A stretch of DNA of 64,000 nucleotides, taken from assembly GCA_004296455.1 (NCBI GenBank), contig AP018280.1, positions 6,250,794 through 6,314,793 on the forward strand. The letters run 5' to 3'. Made by a program: the position numbers and the translations under genes. Each line of letters begins with the position of its first letter. The stretch's first letter is position 1. This DNA is from Calothrix sp. NIES-4101 (GTDB taxonomy: Bacteria > Cyanobacteriota > Cyanobacteriia > Cyanobacteriales > Nostocaceae). The notes beneath the pieces were generated by a model that worked only from the letters and a program-made list of their open reading frames with translations, was not told the origin of the DNA and did not search any database. Positions 9,383-18,413 of this stretch are shown here, one piece after another.

Positions 9383-10649
9383 CGGGGCGACAAAAATCGC
9401 TAGGAGGCAGATAAAATAAGCCTCATAGCTCTCAATCCTCGTTGATAATACTTTCGCTTATTGATATTAAATTTCATTAATTCGGTTACTAATTCTATAC
9501 AAGGTTCCATAAAATTGACCCAATTATTGCCGTATAAGCCGATATAAAAACTGCTATGTCGCCTTTGGGTTCGCCCATATTCTTTAACACGACCAACATA
9601 TTTCTGTATTCCTTTACGTTTTATTTCTTGTCCTTGAATTGTGGCAGAAGTGTAAGCAATCGCAATCAATGTAATTAGAACAATTAACCGTTCACCAGAT
9701 ACATTAGTCCCCTCTAGATTATAACCACCACTCTTAAAGTCTCGAAACATTTCCTCAATATCAAATCTTTTTTTATAGTAAGCGATCGCCGACTCTAAAC
9801 TATCTAAATTTGTTAAAATAAACCATCCTTCTTCGGGTGCCACTCCCAAGATTTTCCGCTTCCATTTACATGCAAGATTAAAGCTTGTAAAACCTTGAGA
9901 TTTTGTAACTTTTACTCCTTTCAAAAAGAAAGAGACACCTGGAGATAATCCTAGCTCATTTAATTCTAACCAAATATCTGTTTGCATCTCAACTAAATGA
10001 TTCTTTTTAATACGAAGACAGAAGTAAATGCTTCTTTCTCTAAGCCAGTTTGCCAGTTTTATCGAACAAAATTCTCGGTCTCCTAATACGCAAATTTTAT
10101 GATTTTTGAAAACTGGTAAAACTTTAGAAATAATTGCTGTTTGTTCATTAATATTACTACTACCTAATTTGGGTAATAATTCAAAATATACTGGAAACGC
10201 TCTTTTATCCCAAACAACACTAACCATAAACAAATTTACACAAGCCCAATTTGTACGGTCAATTACTACATGAACTATTTTTTCGGAGGTGAATTCTGTC
10301 TCTAACCATGTGGTAACAATCGGGAACCAAATTTTTTCAATTGAGAGGTTTGGTAATGATAGAAACCTCTGTATTCTCTTTCTCCGGCTTTCAAATGTAA
10401 TTGGAATTGGTAGAACTGTAGCTAAGGTTTCCAAACTAACTTTTTTAATTGATTGCAGCAGGGCAATCAAAATTTTAAGAAAGATGTAATCCGCAAGGCT
10501 GAGTTGACTTTTTAAATGTTTTTGGTACAATTCAGGCAACATTATCATTAGATAGGTCTTCTTGACATAACTAGACCTATCTTTTCTTACCACGAATCGC
10601 TACACTCTTTACCAAATAAGCTTTCTAGACTGTTTTGTCGCCCCGTCAG
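9379..10649. mobile_element. IS4-family insertion sequence, complete, 1271 bp
   Basis: The ends are perfect 17-bp inverted repeats: CTGACGGGGCGACAAAA at 9379-9395 and its reverse complement at 10633-10649. A 9-bp direct repeat flanks both sides. The element carries a single intact transposase gene on the minus strand. The perfect ends, perfect target duplication and intact transposase suggest a recent and possibly still mobile insertion. It splits a NACHT-GUN4 gene. Confidence 0.93.
9400..10593 (-). CDS. IS4-family transposase
   Basis: A 397-residue DDE transposase filling the IS. Catalytic positions are visible as VIDRTNW (first Asp), LGDREF (second Asp) and the IS4 hallmark Y-x2-R-x3-E-x6-K within YKKRFDIEEMFRDFK, whose Glu is the third acidic residue. 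Its length and terminal Arg/Lys-rich tail are normal for the family. Met17 or Met19 are alternative starts. It is antisense to the interrupted host gene. No frameshift or stop is present, so it looks functional. Confidence 0.93.
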   Translation of the reverse strand: MVRKDRSSYVKKTYLMIMLPELYQKHLKSQLSLADYIFLKILIALLQSIKKVSLETLATVLPIPITFESRRKRIQRFLSLPNLSIEKIWFPIVTTWLETEFTSEKIVHVVIDRTNWACVNLFMVSVVWDKRAFPVYFELLPKLGSSNINEQTAIISKVLPVFKNHKICVLGDREFCSIKLANWLRERSIYFCLRIKKNHLVEMQTDIWLELNELGLSPGVSFFLKGVKVTKSQGFTSFNLACKWKRKILGVAPEEGWFILTNLDSLESAIAYYKKRFDIEEMFRDFKSGGYNLEGTNVSGERLIVLITLIAIAYTSATIQGQEIKRKGIQKYVGRVKEYGRTQRRHSSFYIGLYGNNWVNFMEPCIELVTELMKFNINKRKYYQRGLRAMRLILSAS

Positions 10650-10658
10650 GTTAGAAGT
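10650..10658. repeat. 9-bp target-site duplication, right copy
   Basis: GTTAGAAGT directly after the right inverted repeat, identical to 9370-9378. Removing one copy with the IS rejoins the host reading frame. Confidence 0.93.
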
Positions 10659-12333
10659 ACAACCATTTAAACGCGAACAAATCAAAGAGTTTTTGCATAG
10701 TTGGTATTTACAAACTGAGATAAAAAGTCGTGCTGGGCAAAATGATGAAGGAGTGAAACAAGCAGCTAGAGAACAAGCAAATAAGTTAATTAATCGACTT
10801 CAAGATTCCCAAAATAGTCGAGCTATTGCCGCAATGGCTGTAAATCCTTTGTTGCTGACAATGATTGCTACAGTTCACCGTCGGGGTAATGTTTTACCGG
10901 GTAAAAGGGTTGAGCTATATAAAGAGATTTGTCAAATATTATTGGAAAAACGTCAACGTGCGAAAAATATACATGATGCTTTAACAGCTTCGCAAAAACA
11001 ATCTGTTTTGCAAGAATTAGCATTAGTTTTAATGGAAAAGCAAGTACGCGAATTTAGTTTAGCTGAAGGTATTAGTTATATTCAGCAGCAGTTTAATACA
11101 TTACCATCTCACTTCAACGGTTCTGAAGATTTTATCAGACATATTCGCGATGATTGTGGGTTGTTAGTAGAAAAAGAAGTTGATATTTATGAATTCGCTC
11201 ATTTAAGTTTTCAAGAATATTTAGCTGCGGTTGAAATCAAGGATTCCAATCGAGAATATATTTTGATTGATAATATCAATAATTCTTGGTGGGCTGAAAC
11301 TATTCGTCTTTATGCAGCAGTTAATGATGCAACTAATTTAATTCGTGCAGTTATAAATATGCCTTCTCCTTCGGTAAATGCTTTCTTAGCTGTGGCAGAT
11401 TATGAAGAAGAAGGTTGGCGAATGGATTCACAAGTAAAGCAACAAATTACTGATAAACTTGATACTGGGTTGGAATCTGATGATTCAGAAATTTTTAATT
11501 TAGCGGTAGAGGTTAAATTAGCAAAAAGATTAAATAGCTTTGTGCAGATTGGTGAGAATTTAGAAATTGATAATAGCTATATTACTGTCGCTGAATATGA
11601 ATTCTTTGAATGCGAAATAGCTTGTCAATCATCAAAACATCGTAATTTTAGAAACTTTACCAAAGGAACAGGCAAAAGTATTATCAATTTAGATAGTATA
11701 GAACAGGCAAGTCAACTATGTAACTGGTTAACTACGAGGGATAAAAGTAGCCAGTTAAGTGATAAAGTGACATGGTATAGATTACCAACGCCAACAGAGC
11801 GAAAGCAATACAATATTTCAGAAGATACCAAAATAGCAATTCGTTTAGTTCGCTGTAAGTTACCTGCAAAATATAGTCAACTAGCAGAATATTTAATGCG
11901 GGGTGAATGGAGAAAAGCTGATGAAGAAACTTTTAAAGTAATGCTGCAAGTTGCGCGAAAGGAAAAACAAGGCTATTTAGATGTTGAAGATATAGATAAT
12001 TTCCCTTGTGAGGATTTGCGTATTATTGATACACTTTGGGTATCTGCTAGCAACGGTCATTTTGGTTTTAGTGTCCAAAAAGAAATTTACCAAAGTTTAG
12101 GTGGTAAACGAGAATATAATGAGAAAGTGTGGGATGCTTTTGGTGATCGCGTAGGTTGGAAAGGAAAAGAGTGGGGAGGTTGGTTAAATTTTGATGACTA
12201 TATTTGGAACCTAAATGCCCCACAGGGGCATATGCCTATTGTGCCTATTCACAGGTCTTATGATGCCTGGTATCGAAGATATGTTATTATTTTCTCTTCT
12301 CTCACGCAGAGACTTGCAGACTGTAACATATAA
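10659..12333 (+). pseudogene. membrane NACHT NTPase-GUN4 protein, 3' half (disrupted by IS)
   Basis: This continues the NACHT gene. The split codon GT|A (9377-9378 plus 10659) restores '...SELEVQPFKREQ', giving a 1013-residue ancestral protein. It holds the NACHT winged-helix part (NPLLLTMIATVHRRG, then 'FAHLSFQEYLAA'). A region at about 757-857 of the full protein resembles a worn formylglycine-generating-enzyme fold (SYITVAEYEFF, a 'CNWL' helix, WYRLPTPTE). The C-terminal GUN4 domain (about 871-1013) has GEWRKADEET, FPCEDLRIIDTLW, GHFGFSVQKEIY, FGDRVGW and APQGHMP. GUN4 domains bind porphyrins; NACHT proteins act as nucleotide-driven switches, including in phage defence. As it stands only a start such as ATG 10693 could give a soluble fragment. 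Confidence 0.88.
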
Positions 12334-12480
12334 GCGCTTCAGCTTTTTATAAAGATTTGTAAAATAGAAGATTTCTACGGAAACATAAGCGTTCTGGAAA
12401 ATCGATACCTGGCACTTTGGATTTTGGTATTTTTTGGTATTAATTATCAAATAGGCTATTTCAGGTTTTCGCGTGGGTTT

Positions 12481-13884
12481 CTACAGGTTTCCAGAGGAAA
12501 TTACACCCATACTTTCCAATAATCCTGCAACTTGTAAAATCTTGGCTTCATTGTCAGGTGCGGCGATGATTTGCACACCTAAAGGTAGAGCATTTGCTCT
12601 GTGAATTGGCACTGATAAAACTGGTAAACCAATAAATGATAAAGGCTGCGTAAATTGTCCTAAATAGGGGCGCACGAGTATTTCTTCACCATCCAAAATC
12701 ATTGTTTGTTGTCCAATTAATGGTGCAGTAATTGGTGTAGTTGGAGCGATAATAACATCGACATTGGCGAAAACTTCTCGAACTTGATCGCGATACCATC
12801 TTCTAAAACGTTGCGCTTGAAGATACCATTGACTGGGAATTAAAGCACCTGCTAAAAAACGATCGCGTGTTGCTGGATCAAAATCTTGTGGGCGATCGCG
12901 TAATTTATGAAAATGCAAATTCGCACCTTCTACAGCAGTAATCACAAAGGCAGCAGCACGGGCACGATGGCTTTCGGGTATGGTAATGTAATTTTTTATA
13001 TTCAATGCATCAGCGACTTTTTGCACCGCTTCTAATGCTTCTGGTTCTGCTTTTTGGGTGAAATATGCGGATGCGATCGCAATTCTAATTCCATCAATAT
13101 TAATTCCATCAATATCGGGGAGAGACGCGATGTATCGCGTCTCTACATTTGGACGGTTTGTGCAGATGGGATCGCGTTCGTCATATCCTTGTAAAATATC
13201 AAATGCGATCGCTGTATCCCGCACTGAACGTGTAAATGTGCCAATATGATCGAAACTGCTGGAAAATAAGGCGACTCCGGCACGGGATAATCTTCCATAG
13301 GTGGGTTTGAAGCCATATACACCACATAAAGCCGCAGGAACCCGAATCGAGCCATTAGTATCTGAACCGAGTGTCAGAGGCAGCAAACCCCCAGCAACCG
13401 CAGCAGCAGAAGCTCCCGATGAACCTCCAGCGACTCGGTTAATATCATGGGGGTTGCGAGTCGCACCATAATGAGAATTTTCTGTCACAAACCCATATGC
13501 ATACTCATCCATATTTAACGCTCCTACGAGTATTGCACCTGCTTGTTTTAATTTTTTGATAGCAGTAGCATCTTCGGTTGCGGGAGGATTTTCTGCGTTG
13601 ATTTTTGCACCTGCAAGTGTAGTTAAACCTTGAATATCAAAAAGATTTTTGACTGCAAAAGGTACACCTGCAAGTACACCAGGGTTGTTACCAGCAATAA
13701 TTTCTTGATCGATACGTTCTGCATCAGCTAGTGCTGTTTCAGTAGTGAGAGCAGTAAAACAATTGAATTCGTCATTGCTGGCTGTAATTTTCGCTAAAGT
13801 AGCTTTGGTAACATCAACAGCACTAATTTTACCTGCTTGGATAGCAGTTGTAATTGCGATCGCATCTAATTTAAATAAATCCAT
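12481..13884 (-). CDS. atzE: AtzE-type amidohydrolase (amidase signature family)
   Basis: A 467-residue amidase-signature hydrolase. The Ser-cisSer-Lys triad regions are visible: Lys in FAVKNLFDIQG, the Ser-rich GGSSGASAAAVAGG, and the nucleophile region SDTNGSIRVPAALCG. Together with the DUF4089 (AtzG-like) gene immediately upstream, it best fits AtzE, the 1-carboxybiuret hydrolase catalytic subunit of cyanuric acid breakdown. No atzD/atzF partner is in the window, so the real substrate in this organism is uncertain. Residues 247-267 look like an in-frame insertion encoded by a DNA palindrome and a short tandem repeat. A generic or GatA-like amidase is the alternative, but the AtzG neighbour argues against it. 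Confidence 0.82.
   Translation of the reverse strand: MDLFKLDAIAITTAIQAGKISAVDVTKATLAKITASNDEFNCFTALTTETALADAERIDQEIIAGNNPGVLAGVPFAVKNLFDIQGLTTLAGAKINAENPPATEDATAIKKLKQAGAILVGALNMDEYAYGFVTENSHYGATRNPHDINRVAGGSSGASAAAVAGGLLPLTLGSDTNGSIRVPAALCGVYGFKPTYGRLSRAGVALFSSSFDHIGTFTRSVRDTAIAFDILQGYDERDPICTNRPNVETRYIASLPDIDGINIDGIRIAIASAYFTQKAEPEALEAVQKVADALNIKNYITIPESHRARAAAFVITAVEGANLHFHKLRDRPQDFDPATRDRFLAGALIPSQWYLQAQRFRRWYRDQVREVFANVDVIIAPTTPITAPLIGQQTMILDGEEILVRPYLGQFTQPLSFIGLPVLSVPIHRANALPLGVQIIAAPDNEAKILQVAGLLESMGVISSGNL
13121..13144. repeat. perfect palindrome inside atzE
   Basis: Arms AGAGACGCGAT (13121-13131) and ATCGCGTCTCT (13134-13144) are perfect complements around a 2-bp centre. The sequence type is a familiar interspersed cyanobacterial palindrome that is normally intergenic. 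Here it is translated in frame as residues 247-255 of the amidase. A tandem ATTCCATCAATATTA-type repeat adjoins it at 13087-13116. Confidence 0.7.
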
Positions 13885-13989
13885 AATTAATCGAAAATTT
13901 TATAGGCTGATAATTATTCAATTGTTATTCTAGATATTATTCTAAATATCCCCGACTTATTGAAAAAGTTAGGGATATTAATTCCTCTC

Positions 13990-14178
13990 TTATGGTTCAA
14001 AGACTGGTGCAACTTCAATTTCTTCTGGTAAATCAAATTCATTTACCAATTTTGCAATCTTTTGAATTCTCTCAAAATTAGCAGTTACCCCATCTTTATA
14101 TTCCTCACGTAAATTCAAATCTACCAATAAAGCCATTTGTTCTACATATATTTTTAGTTCGATTGGTTGATTTTCCAT
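13990..14178 (-). CDS. atzG: AtzG-like small subunit (DUF4089)
   Basis: A 62-residue acidic protein (MENQPIELKIYVEQMALLVD...) ending 'IEVAPVFEP'. DUF4089 proteins of this size are the AtzG partner that forms a heterotetramer with AtzE and stabilises it; the C-terminal 'APVFxP' is the characteristic end. The gene lies 105 bp upstream of atzE on the same strand and 58 bp downstream of the transporter, so the three probably form one transcript. Identification rests on size, tail motif and neighbourhood. Confidence 0.78.
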   Translation of the reverse strand: MENQPIELKIYVEQMALLVDLNLREEYKDGVTANFERIQKIAKLVNEFDLPEEIEVAPVFEP

Positions 14179-14236
14179 TGATTACTTATCCTCAGCTAAA
14201 GTTAATTAATCCTAAATTGAAATACATTGAAAATTA

Positions 14237-15793
14237 TTAAATTCTCATCGCCGCACCGGGTCCTAAAGGTAAACCTAACACAAACCAAATCATAAATAAC
14301 ACCGACCAAGCAATCAAAAAAGCAATCGAATAAGGCAACATTAGAGAAATTAAAGTACCAATACCCAAATTGCGATCGTACTTTTGACCAAAGGCTACTA
14401 CTATAGGGAAATAAGGCATCAAAGGCGTAATAATATTAGTTGTAGAATCGCCAATTCGATATGCAGCTTGCACCAATTCCGGTGAATATCCCAACAACAT
14501 AAACATCGGTACAAATATGGGAGCCATTATTGCCCACTTCGCAGAAGCGGAACCAACAAACATATCAATTAAAACACTAATAAGAATAAATAATATTAGT
14601 AGTGGTGCCCCAGTAATTCCAGTCGCTTTTAAAAAATCAGCACCTTTAACTGCAACAATTATCCCCAAATTACTCCAAGCAAAATAACTGATAAATTGTG
14701 CTGCGAAAAAAGCCAGAGCAATATAATAACCCATTCCACTCATGGAATTACCCAAAGCTTTGGCGACATCTTTATCATTTTGAATTGTGCCTGCAACTTT
14801 ACCGTAAACAATACCAGGAATTAGAAAAGCTAGGGCAATAATAAATACGATTCCCTCAATGAAAGGGGAAGGAATAATTGTGAATTTTTCTGGGTCTCGT
14901 AAAATACCTTGCGGTGGAATTAGTAAAACCAAAATAAATGCTATGAATGCTAAAAAAGCATACCCTGCCCAACGTAAACCCTTTCTTTCCCGAACAGAAA
15001 CCTCCTCCATTTGCATATCAACTTCACTAGCACCGACACCTGTATATACACCCAAACGCGGTTCGACAATTTTCTCGCAAATAAACCAGCCAATTAATGT
15101 AATTAAGAATGTAGAAACCGCCATAAAATAATAATTAGCGGTTGCATTCACTTGATATTCAGGCTTAATTAATTGTGCTGCTGTTTGTGTCAATCCTGCT
15201 AACAAAGGGTCGAGGGAACTGATGAGTAAATTCGCACTAAATCCTCCCGCAACCCCCGCAAATGCCGCAGCTAAACCCGCTAAAGGATGCCTGCCAAATG
15301 CCAGAAAAATCACAGCGCCCAGTGGAACAAGCACCACATAACCAGCATCTGATGCGACATTTGCCATCACACCAGCAAAAATTACAGTCGGGGCAATTAA
15401 TCTTCTAGGTGTAATCATCACGACTTCCCGCAGAAGCGCTGCCAGTAAGCCAGTGGCTTCGGCAACACCAACACCTAACATTGCGACTAAAACTGTACCC
15501 AATGGGGGAAATTCAACAAAATTTTTAACTGCTTGCGTAAATATTTTACGGATACCGTCAGGTGTCAGAAGTGATACTGCTGCGATCGCTTTGCCATTAC
15601 CGGGATGAACTACAGATAAACCAACGGAAGCGGCGATCGCGCTAACTACTATTACCAGCAGCGATAATATAAAGAATAGTGTTAAAGGGTCGGGTAATTT
15701 ATTTCCTAATTCTTCGATCGCAGCTAGAGATTTCTCTAACAATGTCAACTTTCCTGTGGTTGCAGATGCCTCTTCTGGTCTTGTTTCTCGCAC
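14237..15793 (-). CDS. abgT: AbgT-family transporter
   Basis: A 518-residue polytopic membrane protein of the AbgT family, whose characterised members take up p-aminobenzoyl-glutamate or export sulfonamides. Typical stretches are NKLPDPLTLFFILS near residue 32, GVMANVASDAGYVVLVPLG and the hairpin-region 'RIGDSTTNIITPLMPYFP'. About a dozen helices are visible and the length is normal. It is first in the leftward abgT-atzG-atzE row. The association suggests the transporter brings in an amide- or urea-like substrate for the amidase; that link is inference. Confidence 0.88.
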   Translation of the reverse strand: MRETRPEEASATTGKLTLLEKSLAAIEELGNKLPDPLTLFFILSLLVIVVSAIAASVGLSVVHPGNGKAIAAVSLLTPDGIRKIFTQAVKNFVEFPPLGTVLVAMLGVGVAEATGLLAALLREVVMITPRRLIAPTVIFAGVMANVASDAGYVVLVPLGAVIFLAFGRHPLAGLAAAFAGVAGGFSANLLISSLDPLLAGLTQTAAQLIKPEYQVNATANYYFMAVSTFLITLIGWFICEKIVEPRLGVYTGVGASEVDMQMEEVSVRERKGLRWAGYAFLAFIAFILVLLIPPQGILRDPEKFTIIPSPFIEGIVFIIALAFLIPGIVYGKVAGTIQNDKDVAKALGNSMSGMGYYIALAFFAAQFISYFAWSNLGIIVAVKGADFLKATGITGAPLLILFILISVLIDMFVGSASAKWAIMAPIFVPMFMLLGYSPELVQAAYRIGDSTTNIITPLMPYFPIVVAFGQKYDRNLGIGTLISLMLPYSIAFLIAWSVLFMIWFVLGLPLGPGAAMRI

Positions 15794-15925
15794 TTGTCTC
15801 GCCCTGATTTCTATGTATGAATTATGACTTTAGCGAGAATTTTAGCTCAAAGGTTGTAGTTAGGAATACTTTTTGTATTTAATTTTACCCAGAGAGGTCG
15901 AAAGAATTTCCGAGGAGATTGATTT

Positions 15926-16261
15926 TTAAAGATTTTCAGGTAAATGAAATAAACCTGTTGTATCTGCTTCAAAATCAATGACTTGGTATACAGCATCCAC
16001 ATTTAGTTCACCATAAATATGGGGGAACAAGTCATTATCCGCAGGTTCGTATTTAATTTCCGCTTGAACTTTATTTTTATCAATATATAAAAGGACTAGA
16101 TTAGTTTGATTTTTAAAGAATTTATTAGCCGTTTTAATAAGTTGCGATCGTGTTGAACAATGAATAAATCCTTCTGTTTTTAGAGAATCTGCACGATAGC
16201 TACCAGCAAGTTTTGCATTTTCCCATGTGAGTCGTTGAGTAATATGATGAATTGTATTCAT
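15926..16261 (-). CDS. DUF952 domain-containing protein
   Basis: A 111-residue protein with the DUF952 pattern: 'MNTIHHITQRLTWE' start, 'YRADSLKTEGFIHCSTRSQL' (the family's GFIHCS motif) and 'YEPADNDLFPHIYGELN' (the LFPHIYGxL motif). The family is cytoplasmic and of unknown function; it has been compared with ADP-ribosyltransferase folds. It starts 11 bp after the aspartyl protease gene ends, so the two are probably cotranscribed. Confidence 0.85.
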   Translation of the reverse strand: MNTIHHITQRLTWENAKLAGSYRADSLKTEGFIHCSTRSQLIKTANKFFKNQTNLVLLYIDKNKVQAEIKYEPADNDLFPHIYGELNVDAVYQVIDFEADTTGLFHLPENL

Positions 16262-16272
16262 AATTGTTACTT

Positions 16273-16725
16273 TTAAATTCTAAATACTGGATAGTTAGGA
16301 TGTTTGGGATTAGGAATTAAACATTGATTTTTGCAATCTACTAATAAATCTAAAGTCTCTAAAACAGTTTGACCGATTAAAACTTCATTTCCCGTAACTA
16401 ATGTAACCTCGGTTGTTTCACGTCCTTCTATCTCAATAATTACAGGTTCTGTTAATCCTACACTTTCTTCCCTTCCATCTGCATATTGTGCATTTTGCTG
16501 ACCTCTAATTTTTAAACCAAGCTGTTGAACTATATTCATTGGCAAAACAGTTCTCACAGCGCCAGTATCTACAAGTGCTTGTGTTTCAATTACTCGTAGC
16601 TGACTTGGGTTTAATAAACCACGATTAACCAAAATTTCATCAACAGCATTGGTTAATTTAACTTTTACTCTTACCTCTCCCATTTCTTCATTAACTTTGC
16701 TATGAGAACGATTAAAATCTAACAT
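16273..16725 (-). CDS. retropepsin-like aspartic protease (clan AA)
   Basis: A 150-residue protein with one retroviral-type aspartyl protease half-domain: the active-site motif ALVDTGAVRTVLP, then 'GLKI...YADGREESVGLTEPVIIEI' and the second hydrophobic motif 'VLIGQTVLETLDLLVD'. Such single-domain enzymes work as dimers. Met15 (GEVRVKVKL follows) is an alternative start that matches where the fold begins. It sits directly upstream of DUF952 and 47 bp downstream of the NHL-repeat gene. Small clan-AA proteins of this sort are widespread in cyanobacteria, with unknown substrates. Confidence 0.82.
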   Translation of the reverse strand: MLDFNRSHSKVNEEMGEVRVKVKLTNAVDEILVNRGLLNPSQLRVIETQALVDTGAVRTVLPMNIVQQLGLKIRGQQNAQYADGREESVGLTEPVIIEIEGRETTEVTLVTGNEVLIGQTVLETLDLLVDCKNQCLIPNPKHPNYPVFRI

Positions 16726-16772
16726 TTTTAGTCTCTTTTTTTATCATTTAATTTGATTGTAACTAAATAGGA

Positions 16773-18413
16773 CTAATATTCAAGATTAGTTGGAATACAA
16801 AAATCTGGAGAACATAACCCTGGAAAATTTAAAGTTGTCACTTCCAAGCTATTTACATCAACTTGCCGAATCACATGATTATTTGTATCTGCAATATATA
16901 GATAATTTCCAAAAATACTTAATCCAGATGGTTCCGAAAATCGTGCATTAATACCAATACCATCTTGCAAACCATATTCACCATTACCCAGCACAGTTTT
17001 ACATTCACCTGTACTTGGATTAATACATTTTATTTTGTGGTTATAAGTATCAGCAATCCAAATATTACCATCTGCATATTCAATTCCTAAACAATGTTGC
17101 AGCAATACATCTTTCCCAACACCATCTTTATCACCAAATTCAAATAAATTCCCGCTTCCACAAATTGTTCTTACTTGTGCAGATTCTCCTTTTAGTGTTC
17201 TTAATCCCACACCACGAATTGTACTATTTTCACTATCAGCTATGAATAATTCATCACCATTAGTAGTAATACCACTCGGCTGGGCAAATACTGATTCTAC
17301 AAGGTTGCTATCATAACAAGCCTCAGCACCAGTACCCGCATAAGTGCCAATAATATTACTATCTAAATCCATTTTCCATATTTGATGTGAACCTGCGATC
17401 ACAATAAATAAATTTTTACCTACTTTTACCAAATCCCAAGGTGAGTTTAAGGCTGTTTCTAATCCTTTACCATCATGAGGATGAATATTACGACTTTGTT
17501 TTCCAGTGCCAGCAATGGTTTTTACTTGTTGTTTAATTAAGTCAATTTGGCGAATGCTGTGATTATTTGTATCAGCAATGTAGAGAATTTGATTTTCCGA
17601 ATCAAATGTCATTCCTTGCGGTGCTGAAAATTCTGCTTCTGTGAAATTACCATCGCTTAAACCAGCTTTACCAGTACCAATTATATTGAATACTTCACCT
17701 GTCAAAGAGGTGTGAATAATGCGATTATATCCAGTATCAGCAATAAATAAACCTACATTTGTTGCTAATACTTTACCAGGAAAAGATAAAGGTGTAATTA
17801 TAGGCGATCGCTGTTTTTCTAAAGTTAAATTTAATTGTTGAAAGTTAATTGTATTTTGTTTAGTATGTTGTTCGATTATTTGCTGAATTAATTCTTCTAA
17901 AATATCACGTTTACCTTCACCAATTCTTGATGCTACAATATAACCTTGAGGATTAATTACTATTAATGTTGGATAAGCACGTACTGCATAATCTTGCCAA
18001 ACTTGAAAGTTATTATCTACTAATATAGGATGTTCTATGTCGTACCTTATAATTGCTTGACGGATATTTTCGATATCCTTTTCATTCTCAAACTTTGCCG
18101 AATGTACACCAATAATTGTGAGGCTGTCTTGATATTTATTTTCGAGATATTTTAAATCTGGCAATACATGCAAGCAATTTATACAACAATAAGTCCAGAA
18201 ATCTAAAATAATAATTCGACCTTTTAATTCTTTAATAGATAAAGGTTTATCAGTATTCAACCAAGAATTATTTTGTGGTAAATGTGGTGCGCGAACACAA
18301 TTATTGAATAATTTCATAACTATATATAAGAAAGCATCTCTAAAGTTTTTTATAATTTTAATTAACTTACTTCTCCAGTGTAGAGGCGCAAGCAATTTCT
18401 GATAAAGTCGCAA
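16773..18413 (-). CDS. thioredoxin-like domain plus NHL-repeat protein (NHLRC2-like)
   Basis: A 546-residue protein. A thioredoxin/TlpA-like domain (about 45-185) contains the redox motif FWTYCCINCLHVLPDL, with a CxxC pair, and a cis-Pro-type 'RAYPTLIVINPQG'. It is followed by six or so NHL repeats (about 210-540) recognisable by recurring 'LFIADTGYNRI', 'LYIADTNNHSIRQ' and 'IWIADTYNHKI', forming a beta-propeller. The order matches NHLRC2-type proteins. Met33 at 18317 (KLFNNCVRAPHLP follows) is a more likely start, because the first 32 residues resemble no part of the family. No signal peptide is evident from that start. Confidence 0.85.
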   Translation of the reverse strand: MRLYQKLLAPLHWRSKLIKIIKNFRDAFLYIVMKLFNNCVRAPHLPQNNSWLNTDKPLSIKELKGRIIILDFWTYCCINCLHVLPDLKYLENKYQDSLTIIGVHSAKFENEKDIENIRQAIIRYDIEHPILVDNNFQVWQDYAVRAYPTLIVINPQGYIVASRIGEGKRDILEELIQQIIEQHTKQNTINFQQLNLTLEKQRSPIITPLSFPGKVLATNVGLFIADTGYNRIIHTSLTGEVFNIIGTGKAGLSDGNFTEAEFSAPQGMTFDSENQILYIADTNNHSIRQIDLIKQQVKTIAGTGKQSRNIHPHDGKGLETALNSPWDLVKVGKNLFIVIAGSHQIWKMDLDSNIIGTYAGTGAEACYDSNLVESVFAQPSGITTNGDELFIADSENSTIRGVGLRTLKGESAQVRTICGSGNLFEFGDKDGVGKDVLLQHCLGIEYADGNIWIADTYNHKIKCINPSTGECKTVLGNGEYGLQDGIGINARFSEPSGLSIFGNYLYIADTNNHVIRQVDVNSLEVTTLNFPGLCSPDFCIPTNLEY

